The translations under genes were made by a program, and so were the position numbers. A model generated the notes under the pieces. That model saw nothing but the letters and a program-made list of their open reading frames with translations. It was not told the DNA's origin and ran no database searches. From Fulvivirga ulvae (GTDB lineage: Bacteria > Bacteroidota > Bacteroidia > Cytophagales > Cyclobacteriaceae), in NCBI RefSeq assembly GCF_021389975.1, contig NZ_CP089981.1, forward strand, positions 4,737,501 to 4,801,500: DNA of 64,000 nucleotides, in the 5' to 3' direction. Shown here one piece after another: positions 9,195-19,099 of the stretch. Positions within the stretch are counted from its first letter, which is position 1, and each line of letters begins with the position of its first letter.

Positions 9195-11372
9195 TTAGAA
9201 GGTCCATTTTATATCAAACAGTACACTTCTTTCCGGTCTGTTGTAATCAAAAGTGTAAGCATTGTTCTTCACAAGCTGTCCTTCCGTATCAAACAGGTTT
9301 TTAATCAACAGACCAACCTCAATCTTATTTGTAGGGGTATAAGCAAGTTTCAGGTCCGTTTCTGTCCAGGCATCAATAGATTCAGGCCTGAATAACGAAG
9401 TTTCAGTCGTAATGTCAGAAGTTCTTCTGTTTACTTCTCCCTGATGGTGAATTACAGTGCTGAGGTAAAAATATCTGGATGTGTACGTAAGGCCTAAGTT
9501 ACCGGTGTGTTTAGGAACCCAGGTGAGTTCATCCTTACTTTCGTCAATAGTGTCATCCAGCACTTCTTCATCCAGACGAGTAGCATAGGAATAGTTGAAA
9601 AAGCCGGAAAATTTATTTAGAGTAAACAATAGTTCGGACTCCACACCGGCAGAAGTCAATGAATAAACATTTGTGCTCAGGTTGGCATTGGCAACACTGT
9701 AGGCAATCTGGTTTTCAAAATCGGTATAAAATCCATTGACCCTCAGGTTAAATTTACTGCTGATCTTCCAGTCAGTTGCCAGCTCATAGGTAGTGATTAT
9801 TTCTGGTTCCAGCTCCCCTATATTGGAAGCCAGTGAATAGGTGTTGGCGCCAAACATTTCGGTAGGGGCAGGGGTTCTGAAAGCTCTTCCGGCAAGTCCC
9901 TTGAAGGTGAGATTTTGGGAGGCAAAATATACAACACCGAGCCTTGGACTGAACTGACTAAATGATTTGCTCTTCTCGGCTCTATTGGCGTCATAGATAT
10001 CAATGTAGTCGAATGACTGCGAATCGAATCTTGCACCAAGCGTGGCTTGAAGTTTATCACCGAATTTCGGAGAAATATACTGGCCAAATACGCCTATGGC
10101 GTTTACAGGCTTTTCCTTAACAAACTCAAACCATGGATTGGCATTTACAAACTCATTACCTGGATTGGCCTCATAGGTATTATTAAGGTCAATATTACTG
10201 CTGTGTGCCTCATCTCCGTTGTAAAGGAAAATGGTATGCTCAACACCAGCCAATAGAGACGATGAGGCGCCCAGTTTATAGCTGGCCTGTAATCGGGTTA
10301 GTACATCATCAGCATGTGTGCGTAAATATTCCGTGACTCCGCCAGGGTAGTCGCCGCCAAAGGCATTGTCAGAGTAATAGCGCATATTCCAGTCGATGCC
10401 ATGACGCTGATATCTTGACATCAGCTCATAGCCAAAGTTTGAATCTACCTTGTTTGGTTTATACTTTACGGCTATAAGTCTTCTGAATTCTTTCATAGAT
10501 TCTGGCTGGTCGGGTATATAAAATAGCCAGCCATGTCCCGTTTGGAAATTCCAGTGCTGTTCGTGGTATTGTACAGAAAGTCCTTCCAGAGAACCTTTAC
10601 CGGCAATCTTTGCAAAAATGTAATTGTCGGACCTGTCATCCTGCACTTTCCTTTGCGATGTCAGGTAGTTGCCCGCAATGTCCCTGGTATCATCAAAAGA
10701 CATATATTCATTTCCAAGTGTTTCATACGAATTGAAAGCGAGTAAAATAGAAGCTTTGTCATTTTCAGCTCCCGTAATAGCATCATATATTTTAGTGCCT
10801 CTGGAGCCAATCCTAACCCTGGCTGTTCCAATACCATTAAGATCAGCGGGGTTTAGCGTATTGATAGTTACCACACCGTTGGTGGCATTAGACCCATATA
10901 ATGCTGAGCCTGGCCCTCTGATCACCTCAAGGGATTTGGTGAATATCATTGGGGTGATTTCCCAGGTATAGGCGGTCCCGTAAAGATTGTCATTTACCGG
11001 AACTCCATCTACCAGCATAAGCAGGTGGTTGTTATTCCAGCCTTCATAGAGGCCACGGCTGGATAAAGTGCGCCTGTCATAATCTTTTGATTGAGAGAAG
11101 CCGGGCATGTTTCCCATAATATCGTGAATACTGATCCATCCGTATTTTTGAATTTGATTTTGATTTACCAGAGAAACAACACTTGGTGCATCGGATATTT
11201 TCTGAGAGGTTTTTGAGGCACTGCTGATCTCAATATTCAACAGTTCTTCCAGAGACAAGTCAAAAAAATCAGTTTCTGTAGTATCTGCCTGGGAGTATAA
11301 TGGAGTCGTATCCAATAGCAGGCAAATTATTACCGCAAATTTCGGTAGATTGTAAGTGCATTTCATAGCCAA
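9195..11372 (-). CDS. TonB-dependent outer-membrane receptor
   Basis: The 725-residue protein has a signal peptide (ending near LLLDTTPLYSQA), a plug domain (about residues 45-170: SASKTSQKISDAPSVVSLV, LMLVDGVPVNDNLYG, EVIRGPGSALYGSNATNGVV) and a 22-strand-type barrel. The terminal strand ends in SVLFDIKWTF with the aromatic C-terminal residue needed for barrel assembly. There is no carboxypeptidase-like extension and no SusD partner, so it is not a SusC-type glycan importer. It resembles receptors for siderophores, cobalamin or metals. The ligand cannot be told from sequence. The SulP gene lies upstream on the same strand. Confidence 0.93.
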   Translation of the reverse strand: MAMKCTYNLPKFAVIICLLLDTTPLYSQADTTETDFFDLSLEELLNIEISSASKTSQKISDAPSVVSLVNQNQIQKYGWISIHDIMGNMPGFSQSKDYDRRTLSSRGLYEGWNNNHLLMLVDGVPVNDNLYGTAYTWEITPMIFTKSLEVIRGPGSALYGSNATNGVVTINTLNPADLNGIGTARVRIGSRGTKIYDAITGAENDKASILLAFNSYETLGNEYMSFDDTRDIAGNYLTSQRKVQDDRSDNYIFAKIAGKGSLEGLSVQYHEQHWNFQTGHGWLFYIPDQPESMKEFRRLIAVKYKPNKVDSNFGYELMSRYQRHGIDWNMRYYSDNAFGGDYPGGVTEYLRTHADDVLTRLQASYKLGASSSLLAGVEHTIFLYNGDEAHSSNIDLNNTYEANPGNEFVNANPWFEFVKEKPVNAIGVFGQYISPKFGDKLQATLGARFDSQSFDYIDIYDANRAEKSKSFSQFSPRLGVVYFASQNLTFKGLAGRAFRTPAPTEMFGANTYSLASNIGELEPEIITTYELATDWKISSKFNLRVNGFYTDFENQIAYSVANANLSTNVYSLTSAGVESELLFTLNKFSGFFNYSYATRLDEEVLDDTIDESKDELTWVPKHTGNLGLTYTSRYFYLSTVIHHQGEVNRRTSDITTETSLFRPESIDAWTETDLKLAYTPTNKIEVGLLIKNLFDTEGQLVKNNAYTFDYNRPERSVLFDIKWTF

Positions 11373-11691
11373 CTGTTTTTAGTTTGTTTATTAGTATTCT
11401 TATATTTTAAAAACTATGCCAATCGAGGCAGCTAGCTTGTAAAGCACTTACAGTTAATTCATTAACCTCTGGTAATGAAGGTTATACATTTTTCAAATCA
11501 GGACACTGATTCCCAAAATGATAATTTCAAAGGTCTATTTGTCTCCTTATCAATATACTAAATGTGTGTCTTTTATAAAAGGGCAGGTTAGGCTTTTATG
11601 AAGTTAAATGATGCAGGAGTTTTTTTAATGGCACTGAATACCACACTTTGAGCTTTTATGCACAAAAGTATGGCATTCAGCTAGTGGCTGA
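11373..11691. other. Intergenic region upstream of the TonB receptor gene
   Basis: The 319 bp between the sulP-like gene and the TonB receptor gene, both on the minus strand, should hold the receptor's promoter. I see no open reading frame, clear terminator or recognisable regulator site here. Confidence 0.4.
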
Positions 11692-13230
11692 CTAGTTTAT
11701 TTGATCGGTAGCTACTTTATAAGTAGGGTCTTCATAATAGTTAACTTCTATTATGGCTGATGCGTTGTTCATCAATTTCCTGCAATCTTCGCTTAAATGT
11801 TTCAAGTGTACTTTTTTGCCGTTCCTGGCATACCTTTCAGTAACCTTATTTAAAGCTTCAATGGCGCTATGGTCTACAACCCTGGACTCTTTAAAATCAA
11901 TCACTACATGCTCAGGGTCGTTGGCAACGTCAAACTTTTCATTAAATGCCGCTACAGAACCAAAAAATAATGGTCCGTATATCTCGTAGTGCTTATACCC
12001 ATGCTCATCCGTAGTCTTCCTTGCCCTGATCCGTTTGGCATTTTCCCATGCAAATGCTAAGGCAGAAATGATAACTCCTAAAATTACAGCTACTGCCAGG
12101 TTGTGAAAGATTACCGTAACACCAGCTACCAAAACCATTACGATAACATCGGTTAGGGGAACTTTCCGGAATATTCTTAAACTTGCCCACTCAAAAGTAC
12201 CTATCGAGACCATGACCATCAGCCCCACCAGTGCTGCCATAGGTATTTGCTCGATTAGAGGAGCGCCAAATAGTATGAACAATAATAAAAATACTGCTGC
12301 TACAATACCAGACAGCCTGAAACGACCACCTGAACTAACATTGATAATGCTTTGCCCGATCATGGCACATCCACCCATGCCTCCGAAAAAGCCTGTTGTT
12401 ATATTGGCTATACCCTGGGCCACTGCCTCCTTATTGCCCCGACCTCTGGTTTCTGTCATCTCGTCTACTACTGCCAGGGTAAGCAGGCTCTCAATTAAAC
12501 CAACGAGAGCCATGATCAAAGAATAAGGAAATATGATCTTTATCGTTTCCCAGTTTATAGACACCAGGGGCAGGTGAAATTCTGGCAGGCCACCTGCAAT
12601 TGATGCTATATCACCTACCGTTTTAGTTGGGATACCGGCAAATATTACTAAAGCTGATATGCTTAGAATAGCCGCCAGTGAGGAAGGAAAAGCTTTTGTT
12701 AGTTTCGGTAAAAAGTGAATGATGGCCATTGTAACCATAACCAGTCCCAACATAATAAAGAGCGGCTCACCTTGTAACCAATGTTCAGCACCATTTTCGT
12801 CCTCTATTTTAAATTGTGCCAATTGGGATAAAAATATTACAAGTGCCAATCCATTCAGGAAACCGTAAATTACAGGTTGAGGCACTAACCGGATAAATTT
12901 ACCCATTCTTAAAACACCAATGATAATCTGGATTATCCCCATTAGTACCACTGCTGCAAATAAATACTCCACACCATGCCTGGCTACAAGGCTTACCACT
13001 ACCACAGCAATTGCACCGGTAGCACCAGAGATCATTCCCGGGCGGCCGCCCAATAGCGAAGTGATCAAACCGATGATAAATGCAGTGTATAGACCAATCA
13101 ACGGACTTACGTCTGCTATAATAGAAAATGCCACTGCTTCTGGTACCAGGGCCAGGGCCACGGTAAGGCCTGATAGAATTTCATTCTTTGGGTTAAACCC
13201 CTTAGTTTTTAATTGTTGGATAAATGTCAT
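11692..13230 (-). CDS. SulP/SLC26-family anion transporter with STAS domain
   Basis: The 512-residue protein has about 10-14 membrane segments, starting NEILSGLTVALALVPEAVAF and GRPGMISGATGAIAVVVVSL, which are hallmark SulP motifs, and GGMGGCAMIGQSIINVSSGG in the second repeat. The C-terminal STAS domain (about residues 405-505) contains VVIDFKESRVVDHSAIEALN. SulP proteins carry sulfate, bicarbonate or dicarboxylates, usually with Na+ or H+. The short length resembles BicA/DauA-type bacterial members. No sulfate assimilation or carbonic anhydrase genes are adjacent, so the anion is unresolved. Confidence 0.93.
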   Translation of the reverse strand: MTFIQQLKTKGFNPKNEILSGLTVALALVPEAVAFSIIADVSPLIGLYTAFIIGLITSLLGGRPGMISGATGAIAVVVVSLVARHGVEYLFAAVVLMGIIQIIIGVLRMGKFIRLVPQPVIYGFLNGLALVIFLSQLAQFKIEDENGAEHWLQGEPLFIMLGLVMVTMAIIHFLPKLTKAFPSSLAAILSISALVIFAGIPTKTVGDIASIAGGLPEFHLPLVSINWETIKIIFPYSLIMALVGLIESLLTLAVVDEMTETRGRGNKEAVAQGIANITTGFFGGMGGCAMIGQSIINVSSGGRFRLSGIVAAVFLLLFILFGAPLIEQIPMAALVGLMVMVSIGTFEWASLRIFRKVPLTDVIVMVLVAGVTVIFHNLAVAVILGVIISALAFAWENAKRIRARKTTDEHGYKHYEIYGPLFFGSVAAFNEKFDVANDPEHVVIDFKESRVVDHSAIEALNKVTERYARNGKKVHLKHLSEDCRKLMNNASAIIEVNYYEDPTYKVATDQIN

Positions 13231-13902
13231 TATAGTATTGAGTATGCCCGCAGATGTAGCTGATAACCTGCCGGTGGATTTATATTTATAAAAAAGTAAA
13301 AAATGAATCAGTAAAATGCCTGAGCGGGTTGGCTTGCAGTCATTCAGGGTGGAGTCGGACGGGTATATTTTGTGCTTCTCATAAAGAACCGCGAAGATAA
13401 TGATTCATTAAGTATTATCAAGTATTATCTGTCAGATTTTAATGGAATAATTCCCTGCTTTGTTAACCCGGATAAAGAAAGAAGTTCTGGGAAAACAAAT
13501 TTCATTTCTTAATGTTTTTCTTTTTTTTATCTTTTTTACAAAAAAAAGCACATTGCCTTTGTAAATCATTTTTGAGCTTTTATCTTTTCGATCGATTTAA
13601 AAATAAGGCGGTGCGAAAAAGGGGTGCTTATTTGAATAATCCTTCTGCAATTGACTGAATTATAGTGTGTTTACTGTCTTTTAATTCTTTAAATCTTTTT
13701 TTAGTTATGTTTTATAATTGAGATTATTTCTCAAATAAATTATATTATGTTTTTAAATTATAAATTTCCAATATATACTTGCAACAGACTTAAAAAATGA
13801 CCGTGTTCGTTTCTGACAGTGTTTTGGATGTTTATGAAACTAACACAATTAAATCTGGTTGCTTACTGGAATGAATGAATAGGAATATTATAGATTGTTG
13901 GC
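13231..13902. other. Long AT-rich upstream region of the eCIS operon
   Basis: This 672-bp divergent gap separates the sulP-like gene from the first gene of the injection-system operon. It is very AT-rich, has homopolymer tracts near 13515-13555, and holds a perfect tandem 10-mer AAGTATTATC (13410-13429). A TATACTTG sequence at 13774-13781 is one base from the Bacteroidota -7 consensus TAnnTTTG and is a weak promoter candidate. No gene is seen. Confidence 0.4.
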
Positions 13903-15744
13903 ATGCGTGTTTTAATAAGGAAAATTGATCTCTATATGTCGGGCTTGATTCAGCTATCAAGGCTGATGTTGCTTTTGGCGGGAGTATTATTTTTATTTTC
14001 AGTAAGTGCTGTAGCCCAGGAAGGGATAAAGGGAAAGTTAAATGACTTTGCTGATAATGCAGCAACAAATAAAGCTTCGGAAAAAGAACAGAAAGAGGTT
14101 GAGAAGCTAAGTACGGAACTAAAAACTGCACAGGCACAGATTGACAGTGCAAAGGCTGAACGTCAGGTTATTGATTCTATTTTTCGGGCGGAGCAGGAAG
14201 TCGGCGGAGTGGCCACTAATAATGAAGCCAAGGTGATAGATACACTGGCTTTTGAAGAGAGGTTCTTTTCTGTTAAAAAGAAGACACCTACCAATTCCAA
14301 AAGAGAAGATGACTGGAGGAAAAAGTATCTTTTTACTCACACCAATGTATATAAGAAGGTACATGAACTGGATAGCACCAAACAGGTTTTCGGCTGGCAC
14401 CCTTTCTGGATGGGTACGGCCTACAAGAGTTATAACTTTTCACTGTTATCTACAATAGCATACTTTTCTTATGAGTTGGATCCGGCAACAGGTGGATACA
14501 AGTCTATTCATGACTGGAAAACAACGGCACTTATAGATTCTGCAAAAAGATACAACTGTGATGTGCTGCTGAGCGTAACTAACTTTGGTAGAGCCAATAA
14601 CGCTGCATTTTTAGCTAATCAAAGAGCGCAGGCAACTTTTATAAATACACTGATCTCTCTGTTGAAGGAAAGAGATGCAGATGGTGTAAACATAGATTTT
14701 GAACAAATTCCTGGCAGTTCGCGTGCCGCGTTTAATAACTTTATTATTGATCTGTCCTCCAGTCTGAGATCCGTTAGAAAGGATTATAAAATAACACTGG
14801 CCATACCGGCCCTTGATTTTGATAATGTATACGACATACCTCAACTGAACCAATATATTGATACTTATGTGGTCATGGGTTACGAATTTTACGGATCAAA
14901 TAGTACCGTAGCAGGTCCGGTTGCGCCTTTAGGCAGTGGTAATATCTGGTGGCAGTATAATCTCGAAAGTGCTGTAAATGAGTATATCACTTTAGGTATC
15001 CCCAAATCAAAGCTGCTTCTTGGTCTGCCGTACTATGGCGCAGAATGGGAAACCTATGATTTACGCTTTCCATCGAAGGTCAAGGAGTTTATTCGTTATC
15101 CGATGTTTCGTGATATAAGGAAAAACCACTATAACAGTGGTTGCTGTGAGGACGAAGTTAGTAAGAGTAAGTTTTATGTCTATCGGGATAGCAATAATAA
15201 TTACAGGCAGATATGGTATGAGGATAGTGTTTCCCTTGGTAAGAAATATGACTGGGTGATAGAAAATGACCTGGGAGGAATTGGTATTTGGGCGCTTGGC
15301 TATGATAACGGTTACACGGAATTATGGGAACTTTTGGCTAACAAATTTGCGCTGAGCGACAAAGAAGTTGTAGCAGTAGCAAAAACGAGGAGCCGTTTTA
15401 GTTTCAGAAGATACTTGTCACTTGCCTTTAGGGTGATGAACAACCCATACACACTGGTAAGAAACCCAAGACCTTTGTTCGGTATATTCGGGGCTATTTT
15501 TGGCCTGAGTATGGGCGGATTCTTCCTGTTGTACCGATATGGACACAGACTTAAAAGGGTATTTAAATTATTAATAAAGTCCGGAATTACACTTTTAATA
15601 TTATTTGGAGTAGCACTGATTTTTATTGCATTGCAATACATGGGATTGAAAGAGGTTTCATACCTTCTGGGAGGTTTTGTAATTGGCGTAATAATATTTC
15701 TGCTATTTAGCCATAGGTTCATTTCTGAGAAGAACCTTCCATAA
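13903..15744 (+). CDS. GH18-like glycosidase with C-terminal membrane segments, first gene of the eCIS operon
   Basis: The 613-residue protein has an N-terminal hydrophobic export signal (LSRLMLLLAGVLFLFSVSAV), a Lys/Glu-rich helical linker, and a glycoside hydrolase 18 fold (about residues 160-480). DGVNIDFE at 260-267 is the GH18 active-site strand, with E267 as the catalytic acid and D265 before it; the first inner Asp is Asn263, as in YaaH-type spore cortex enzymes. The C-terminus has three membrane segments (about 525-548, 555-580 and 583-605), so the catalytic domain would face the periplasm. The DUF4255 gene starts 27 bp later, indicating co-transcription. A role in opening the wall for particle assembly or release is inferred. 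The start could also be ATG 13936. Confidence 0.75.
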   Translation: MRVLIRKIDLYMSGLIQLSRLMLLLAGVLFLFSVSAVAQEGIKGKLNDFADNAATNKASEKEQKEVEKLSTELKTAQAQIDSAKAERQVIDSIFRAEQEVGGVATNNEAKVIDTLAFEERFFSVKKKTPTNSKREDDWRKKYLFTHTNVYKKVHELDSTKQVFGWHPFWMGTAYKSYNFSLLSTIAYFSYELDPATGGYKSIHDWKTTALIDSAKRYNCDVLLSVTNFGRANNAAFLANQRAQATFINTLISLLKERDADGVNIDFEQIPGSSRAAFNNFIIDLSSSLRSVRKDYKITLAIPALDFDNVYDIPQLNQYIDTYVVMGYEFYGSNSTVAGPVAPLGSGNIWWQYNLESAVNEYITLGIPKSKLLLGLPYYGAEWETYDLRFPSKVKEFIRYPMFRDIRKNHYNSGCCEDEVSKSKFYVYRDSNNNYRQIWYEDSVSLGKKYDWVIENDLGGIGIWALGYDNGYTELWELLANKFALSDKEVVAVAKTRSRFSFRRYLSLAFRVMNNPYTLVRNPRPLFGIFGAIFGLSMGGFFLLYRYGHRLKRVFKLLIKSGITLLILFGVALIFIALQYMGLKEVSYLLGGFVIGVIIFLLFSHRFISEKNLP

Positions 15745-15771
15745 CTACTTAGATGATTAAAATATAAGTTT

Positions 15772-16320
15772 ATGATAGAATCTGTTTTCATGGCCATGTC
15801 CGAAAGACTTAACAGTTATTTCGCTAATAAGTTTTCGACAGGGGATGATTTTGTGATCGTATCCAACCTCGTAAACCAGGATGGCTCTGCTGCATTAACA
15901 GAATCGGATAAACTTATCATTACTCTTGCCAATGTTCAGCAGGAATCGGTAAATACCCGACCTAACTCCGTATCTTTATTAGAAGCACCGATTAACATAA
16001 ATATCCATACATTAATATCCGCCTATTTTGTTGAGGATAATTATCAGGACTCCTTTAAATATTTATCCGGTGTAATTAGCTTTTTTCAGGCAAACAAGGT
16101 GTTCAATCATCAAAATACTCCAGGGTTGGATTCTAATATTGATAAAATAACATTTGAAATATCCAATCTTGATATACAATCCCTTAGCCAGCTATGGGGT
16201 ATTGTCGGTGGGAAGTACCTTCCTTCTATTTTATATAAAGTACGCATGGTTCCTATCAGGGATGATAACTTCCTTGGAGATACCGCAATTTTCTCAGGTT
16301 TAAGCAGCAATATTATATAA
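15772..16320 (+). CDS. DUF4255 sheath/tube terminator-like protein (Afp16/Pvc16 family)
   Basis: The 182-residue protein fits the DUF4255 family, whose members in Afp and PVC cap the distal end of the tube and sheath. Characteristic stretches are ERLNSYFANKF, INIHTLISAYFVEDNY, LSGVISFFQANKVF and LSQLWGIVGGKYLPSILYKV. The ATG at 15790 (MAMSERL) is an equally plausible start. It lies just upstream of the sheath gene, whereas Afp16 is last in the Afp cluster; early placement is common in Bacteroidota clusters. Confidence 0.85.
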   Translation: MIESVFMAMSERLNSYFANKFSTGDDFVIVSNLVNQDGSAALTESDKLIITLANVQQESVNTRPNSVSLLEAPININIHTLISAYFVEDNYQDSFKYLSGVISFFQANKVFNHQNTPGLDSNIDKITFEISNLDIQSLSQLWGIVGGKYLPSILYKVRMVPIRDDNFLGDTAIFSGLSSNII

Positions 16321-16324
16321 TTGA

Positions 16325-17401
16325 ATGATAGAGATACATTTCCAATATCGCCCATTTGCTGAGTTAAAAGTTAAACATAACTATTATGCGAAAAACTTGA
16401 ATCGGGATGTGCGCTTTGTGCCTACAACCCAATGTTTGCAACTTGCCCAGCACATGGGGATTTTGATCAAAAACTCCGAAAGCGGTATATCTCTTTCTTA
16501 CGATGTATCCAATTCTGATGGTCTCCTGCATTATCTTCTGAATAATGAAGACATAGAGTTTTCATTTCTACTGACAACAACCAATAGTTCGTTTGTCAAT
16601 TTCACTGATATGGCCACCGAGAGTGTAGGCAATGTATTCTACTTCAATACCCTCCAGGCCAGGAAAGTAAAGGACAACAACTACCTGTTGCACAAAGGAG
16701 AGTATGTTTCAAAAGAAGACAGAGTGCCGGTAAGAAAAGGTGATTTCTATTATACCCTTGAGACCAAAGATAAAGAGGCGCACCTTGAACTTAAAGATGA
16801 AGAAGGGAGAACAGTGGCCGAACAGAAGGTGTCAGGCTTATCCAAATATCTTTTCCAGTTGAGCCGGTTGCCTCAGGGGCGCTACTCTGTCCATGAAAAT
16901 GGTAAGGAGAAAATGAGTTTTGCCTATGTTAACCAAAACCTTATGCGTCAGTCGTGCATAGCCATGGTTACAGTAGGTCTTACCGGTAAAGATAAGAAAG
17001 AGCTTATTACAGTACTGGAGAGGGGAGAGCTACTCCCTTCTAAAGCATATACATTGCATTTTGAATCCAGGTCAACTTATTGGAAGTACTTCATTGTATC
17101 TAAGTACAAGCTTCCCCTGGACAAATCATCAATCCATGCGGAAGGGCAGGACGTTTCCTTTAAAGGTCCGGATAAAGTAAAACTTCCCAATGGAGACACG
17201 GCATATCTTTTTGAGGCAAGTACACCTTTGCCACTCAACGAGATTCCAAAATATAATTTAAAGTTAAGCAAGAGTAAACGAGCAGGGGGAAATGGTGAGG
17301 CTTATCTGAATCGGCTGCCAACGCCGACTCCCGATTCCATTAAGCCGGAATCGAGGAGTGAGTCTTCAAAAGTATATTCAGAACTAATTGTTTATATATA
17401 A
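16325..17401 (+). CDS. Unrecognised eCIS-associated protein, possible cap adaptor
   Basis: The 358-residue protein has no family I can name. It lacks a signal peptide and membrane segments, so it should be cytoplasmic or part of the particle. The sequence is beta-rich with a central stretch resembling an Ig-like or transthyretin-like domain (about residues 125-200, with RKGDFYYTLETKDKEAHLEL and SRLPQGRYSVHENG). The last 30 residues are Pro/Ser-rich and probably disordered. It begins 4 bp after the DUF4255 gene and ends 34 bp before the sheath gene. Position between cap protein and sheath suggests a cap or terminator component, which is inference. Confidence 0.75.
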   Translation: MIEIHFQYRPFAELKVKHNYYAKNLNRDVRFVPTTQCLQLAQHMGILIKNSESGISLSYDVSNSDGLLHYLLNNEDIEFSFLLTTTNSSFVNFTDMATESVGNVFYFNTLQARKVKDNNYLLHKGEYVSKEDRVPVRKGDFYYTLETKDKEAHLELKDEEGRTVAEQKVSGLSKYLFQLSRLPQGRYSVHENGKEKMSFAYVNQNLMRQSCIAMVTVGLTGKDKKELITVLERGELLPSKAYTLHFESRSTYWKYFIVSKYKLPLDKSSIHAEGQDVSFKGPDKVKLPNGDTAYLFEASTPLPLNEIPKYNLKLSKSKRAGGNGEAYLNRLPTPTPDSIKPESRSESSKVYSELIVYI

Positions 17402-17435
17402 AAATTGAATAATCAACTAATTTAAATTAACAACT

Positions 17436-19028
17436 ATGGCCCAAACACTTGCAACCCCAGGGGTTTACATTGACGAGAAGAGTTCTTTTCCCAATTCGAC
17501 AGCCAGCATACCTACTGCTGTTCCTGCCTTTATTGGATATACAGAAAGAACTGTAAGGGATGGTCAGTCTCTAATTAACAAGCCAGTAAGAATATCTTCG
17601 CTAGCAGAATTTCATAATATATTCGGCGGTGGTTTTCAGGCTCCTTTTACTATTCAGGCAGCATCTGGTGAAGAAGCTGATTTTGAAGTTGAAGGTAAAG
17701 GCTATCAGGTAGTACCTGAAAACAATTCCCGCTTCATTTTTTATGATAGCATCAGATTGTTTTTTGCTAATGGTGGTAGTACTTGCTACATCATCACTGT
17801 GGGTTCTTACTACTCAAGCGTAGCTGGAGCTTCTTCAGCGGCGTCGGCATCTGCTGACAAGAACAAAAAAAGTGATGCAGCTCCTGCAGCACCTGCAAAA
17901 TCTTCAGACAGAAAAGTAAATGCAATCACTAAAAAAGCTCTTCAAGGCGGTATGGATTCTTTGATCAGCCAGGAAGAGCCTACAATATTGGTTATTCCTG
18001 AAGCAGTAATGCTTGAAGAAGCTGATTGCTACGGGCTGCAGCAGCAAATGTTGATGCACTGCGGGCTTAAAATTAAAAACAGGTTTGCCATTATAGATGT
18101 GTACAACGGATTCCAGTCAAGAACTTATGATAAGAACGATGTTATCACAAGATTCAGAGAAGGTGTAGGAAGCAACTTCCTTGCTTATGGCGCTGCATAC
18201 TATCCGTATGTTTACACTTCTGTTGTTCAAAACGATGAGCTTAGCTATAGAAATATCTCAAATCTTGATGTTTTGGAAGATGTGCTTTCAAAAGAAGCTG
18301 ATAGTGGAGACAAGAAAAAAGCTGAAGAGCTTAAAGCAGAGATCAAGAGATTGTCTCAGTCAGGTGTTGATGCCGAGAGTTTGAACCAGACTTTATCAGC
18401 AATTAGCCCTGCATACAAGAAGATCATGCAAAAAGTGAAGAGAGTGCTTAACATCCTTCCTCCAAGTGGTGGTATGGCCGGTCTTTACAGTGCAGTAGAT
18501 GCTACAAGAGGTGTATGGAAAGCTCCTGCCAATGTAAGCTATGGTTCTGCAATTTCACCGGCAGTAAACCTTACTCACGATGATCAGGAAGATCTGAACG
18601 TTACTCCTTCCGGTAAATCAATAAATGCTATCAGATCATTCATAGGTGAAGGTACTTTGGTTTGGGGTGCAAGAACATTGGATGGTAACAGTGGAGACTG
18701 GAAATTTATAAACGTTAGAAGAACAGTAAGTTTCATTGAGCAATCAATTAAATACGCTGCAAAACCATACGTATATGAGTCTAACTCTGCAAATACCTGG
18801 ATATTGATCAGAAGTATGATCAATTCATTCCTGAATAATTTATGGAAGCAAGGTGGTTTGGTTGGTACTACTCCTGATGCTGCATACGAAGTGCAGATCG
18901 GTCTGGGTACTACAATGACCCCTGCGGATATTCTGGATGGCATCATGAGAATAACAGTTAAAGTTGCTGTATCTCGTCCTGCAGAATTCATCGTAATTAC
19001 TTTCGAGCAGAAAATGCAGGATGCATAA
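17436..19028 (+). CDS. Contractile sheath protein (Afp2/3/4-like)
   Basis: The 530-residue protein starts with the classic phage-tail-sheath sequence TPGVYIDEKSSFPNSTASI and AVPAFIGYTE. The C-terminal domain has VRRTVSFIEQSIKYA, ANTWILIRSMINSFLNNLWK and a final strand PAEFIVITFEQKMQD, which forms the sheath handshake arms. A low-complexity Ala/Ser/Lys insert lies at about residues 128-155. Only one sheath gene is present, where Afp has three. The sheath forms the spring that contracts to drive the tube. It would be needed in hundreds of copies, and it sits with the tube gene upstream of an attenuator. Confidence 0.97.
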   Translation: MAQTLATPGVYIDEKSSFPNSTASIPTAVPAFIGYTERTVRDGQSLINKPVRISSLAEFHNIFGGGFQAPFTIQAASGEEADFEVEGKGYQVVPENNSRFIFYDSIRLFFANGGSTCYIITVGSYYSSVAGASSAASASADKNKKSDAAPAAPAKSSDRKVNAITKKALQGGMDSLISQEEPTILVIPEAVMLEEADCYGLQQQMLMHCGLKIKNRFAIIDVYNGFQSRTYDKNDVITRFREGVGSNFLAYGAAYYPYVYTSVVQNDELSYRNISNLDVLEDVLSKEADSGDKKKAEELKAEIKRLSQSGVDAESLNQTLSAISPAYKKIMQKVKRVLNILPPSGGMAGLYSAVDATRGVWKAPANVSYGSAISPAVNLTHDDQEDLNVTPSGKSINAIRSFIGEGTLVWGARTLDGNSGDWKFINVRRTVSFIEQSIKYAAKPYVYESNSANTWILIRSMINSFLNNLWKQGGLVGTTPDAAYEVQIGLGTTMTPADILDGIMRITVKVAVSRPAEFIVITFEQKMQDA

Positions 19029-19099
19029 TTGATCCTTTGACAAAGTAATTACCTATAAATTAACTATTTAAAACAGTATTAACTTAAAATATTAGAATA

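Noticed and set aside
9010..9207. Minus-strand 65-codon frame overlapping the end of the TonB receptor gene
   Set aside because: It overlaps the receptor gene in another frame, has a basic low-complexity tail, and shows no family features.
13410..13429. Tandem 10-mer AAGTATTATC as an operator
   Set aside because: It is only two AT-rich copies about 475 bp from the operon start and is not repeated at other promoters, so it could be chance.
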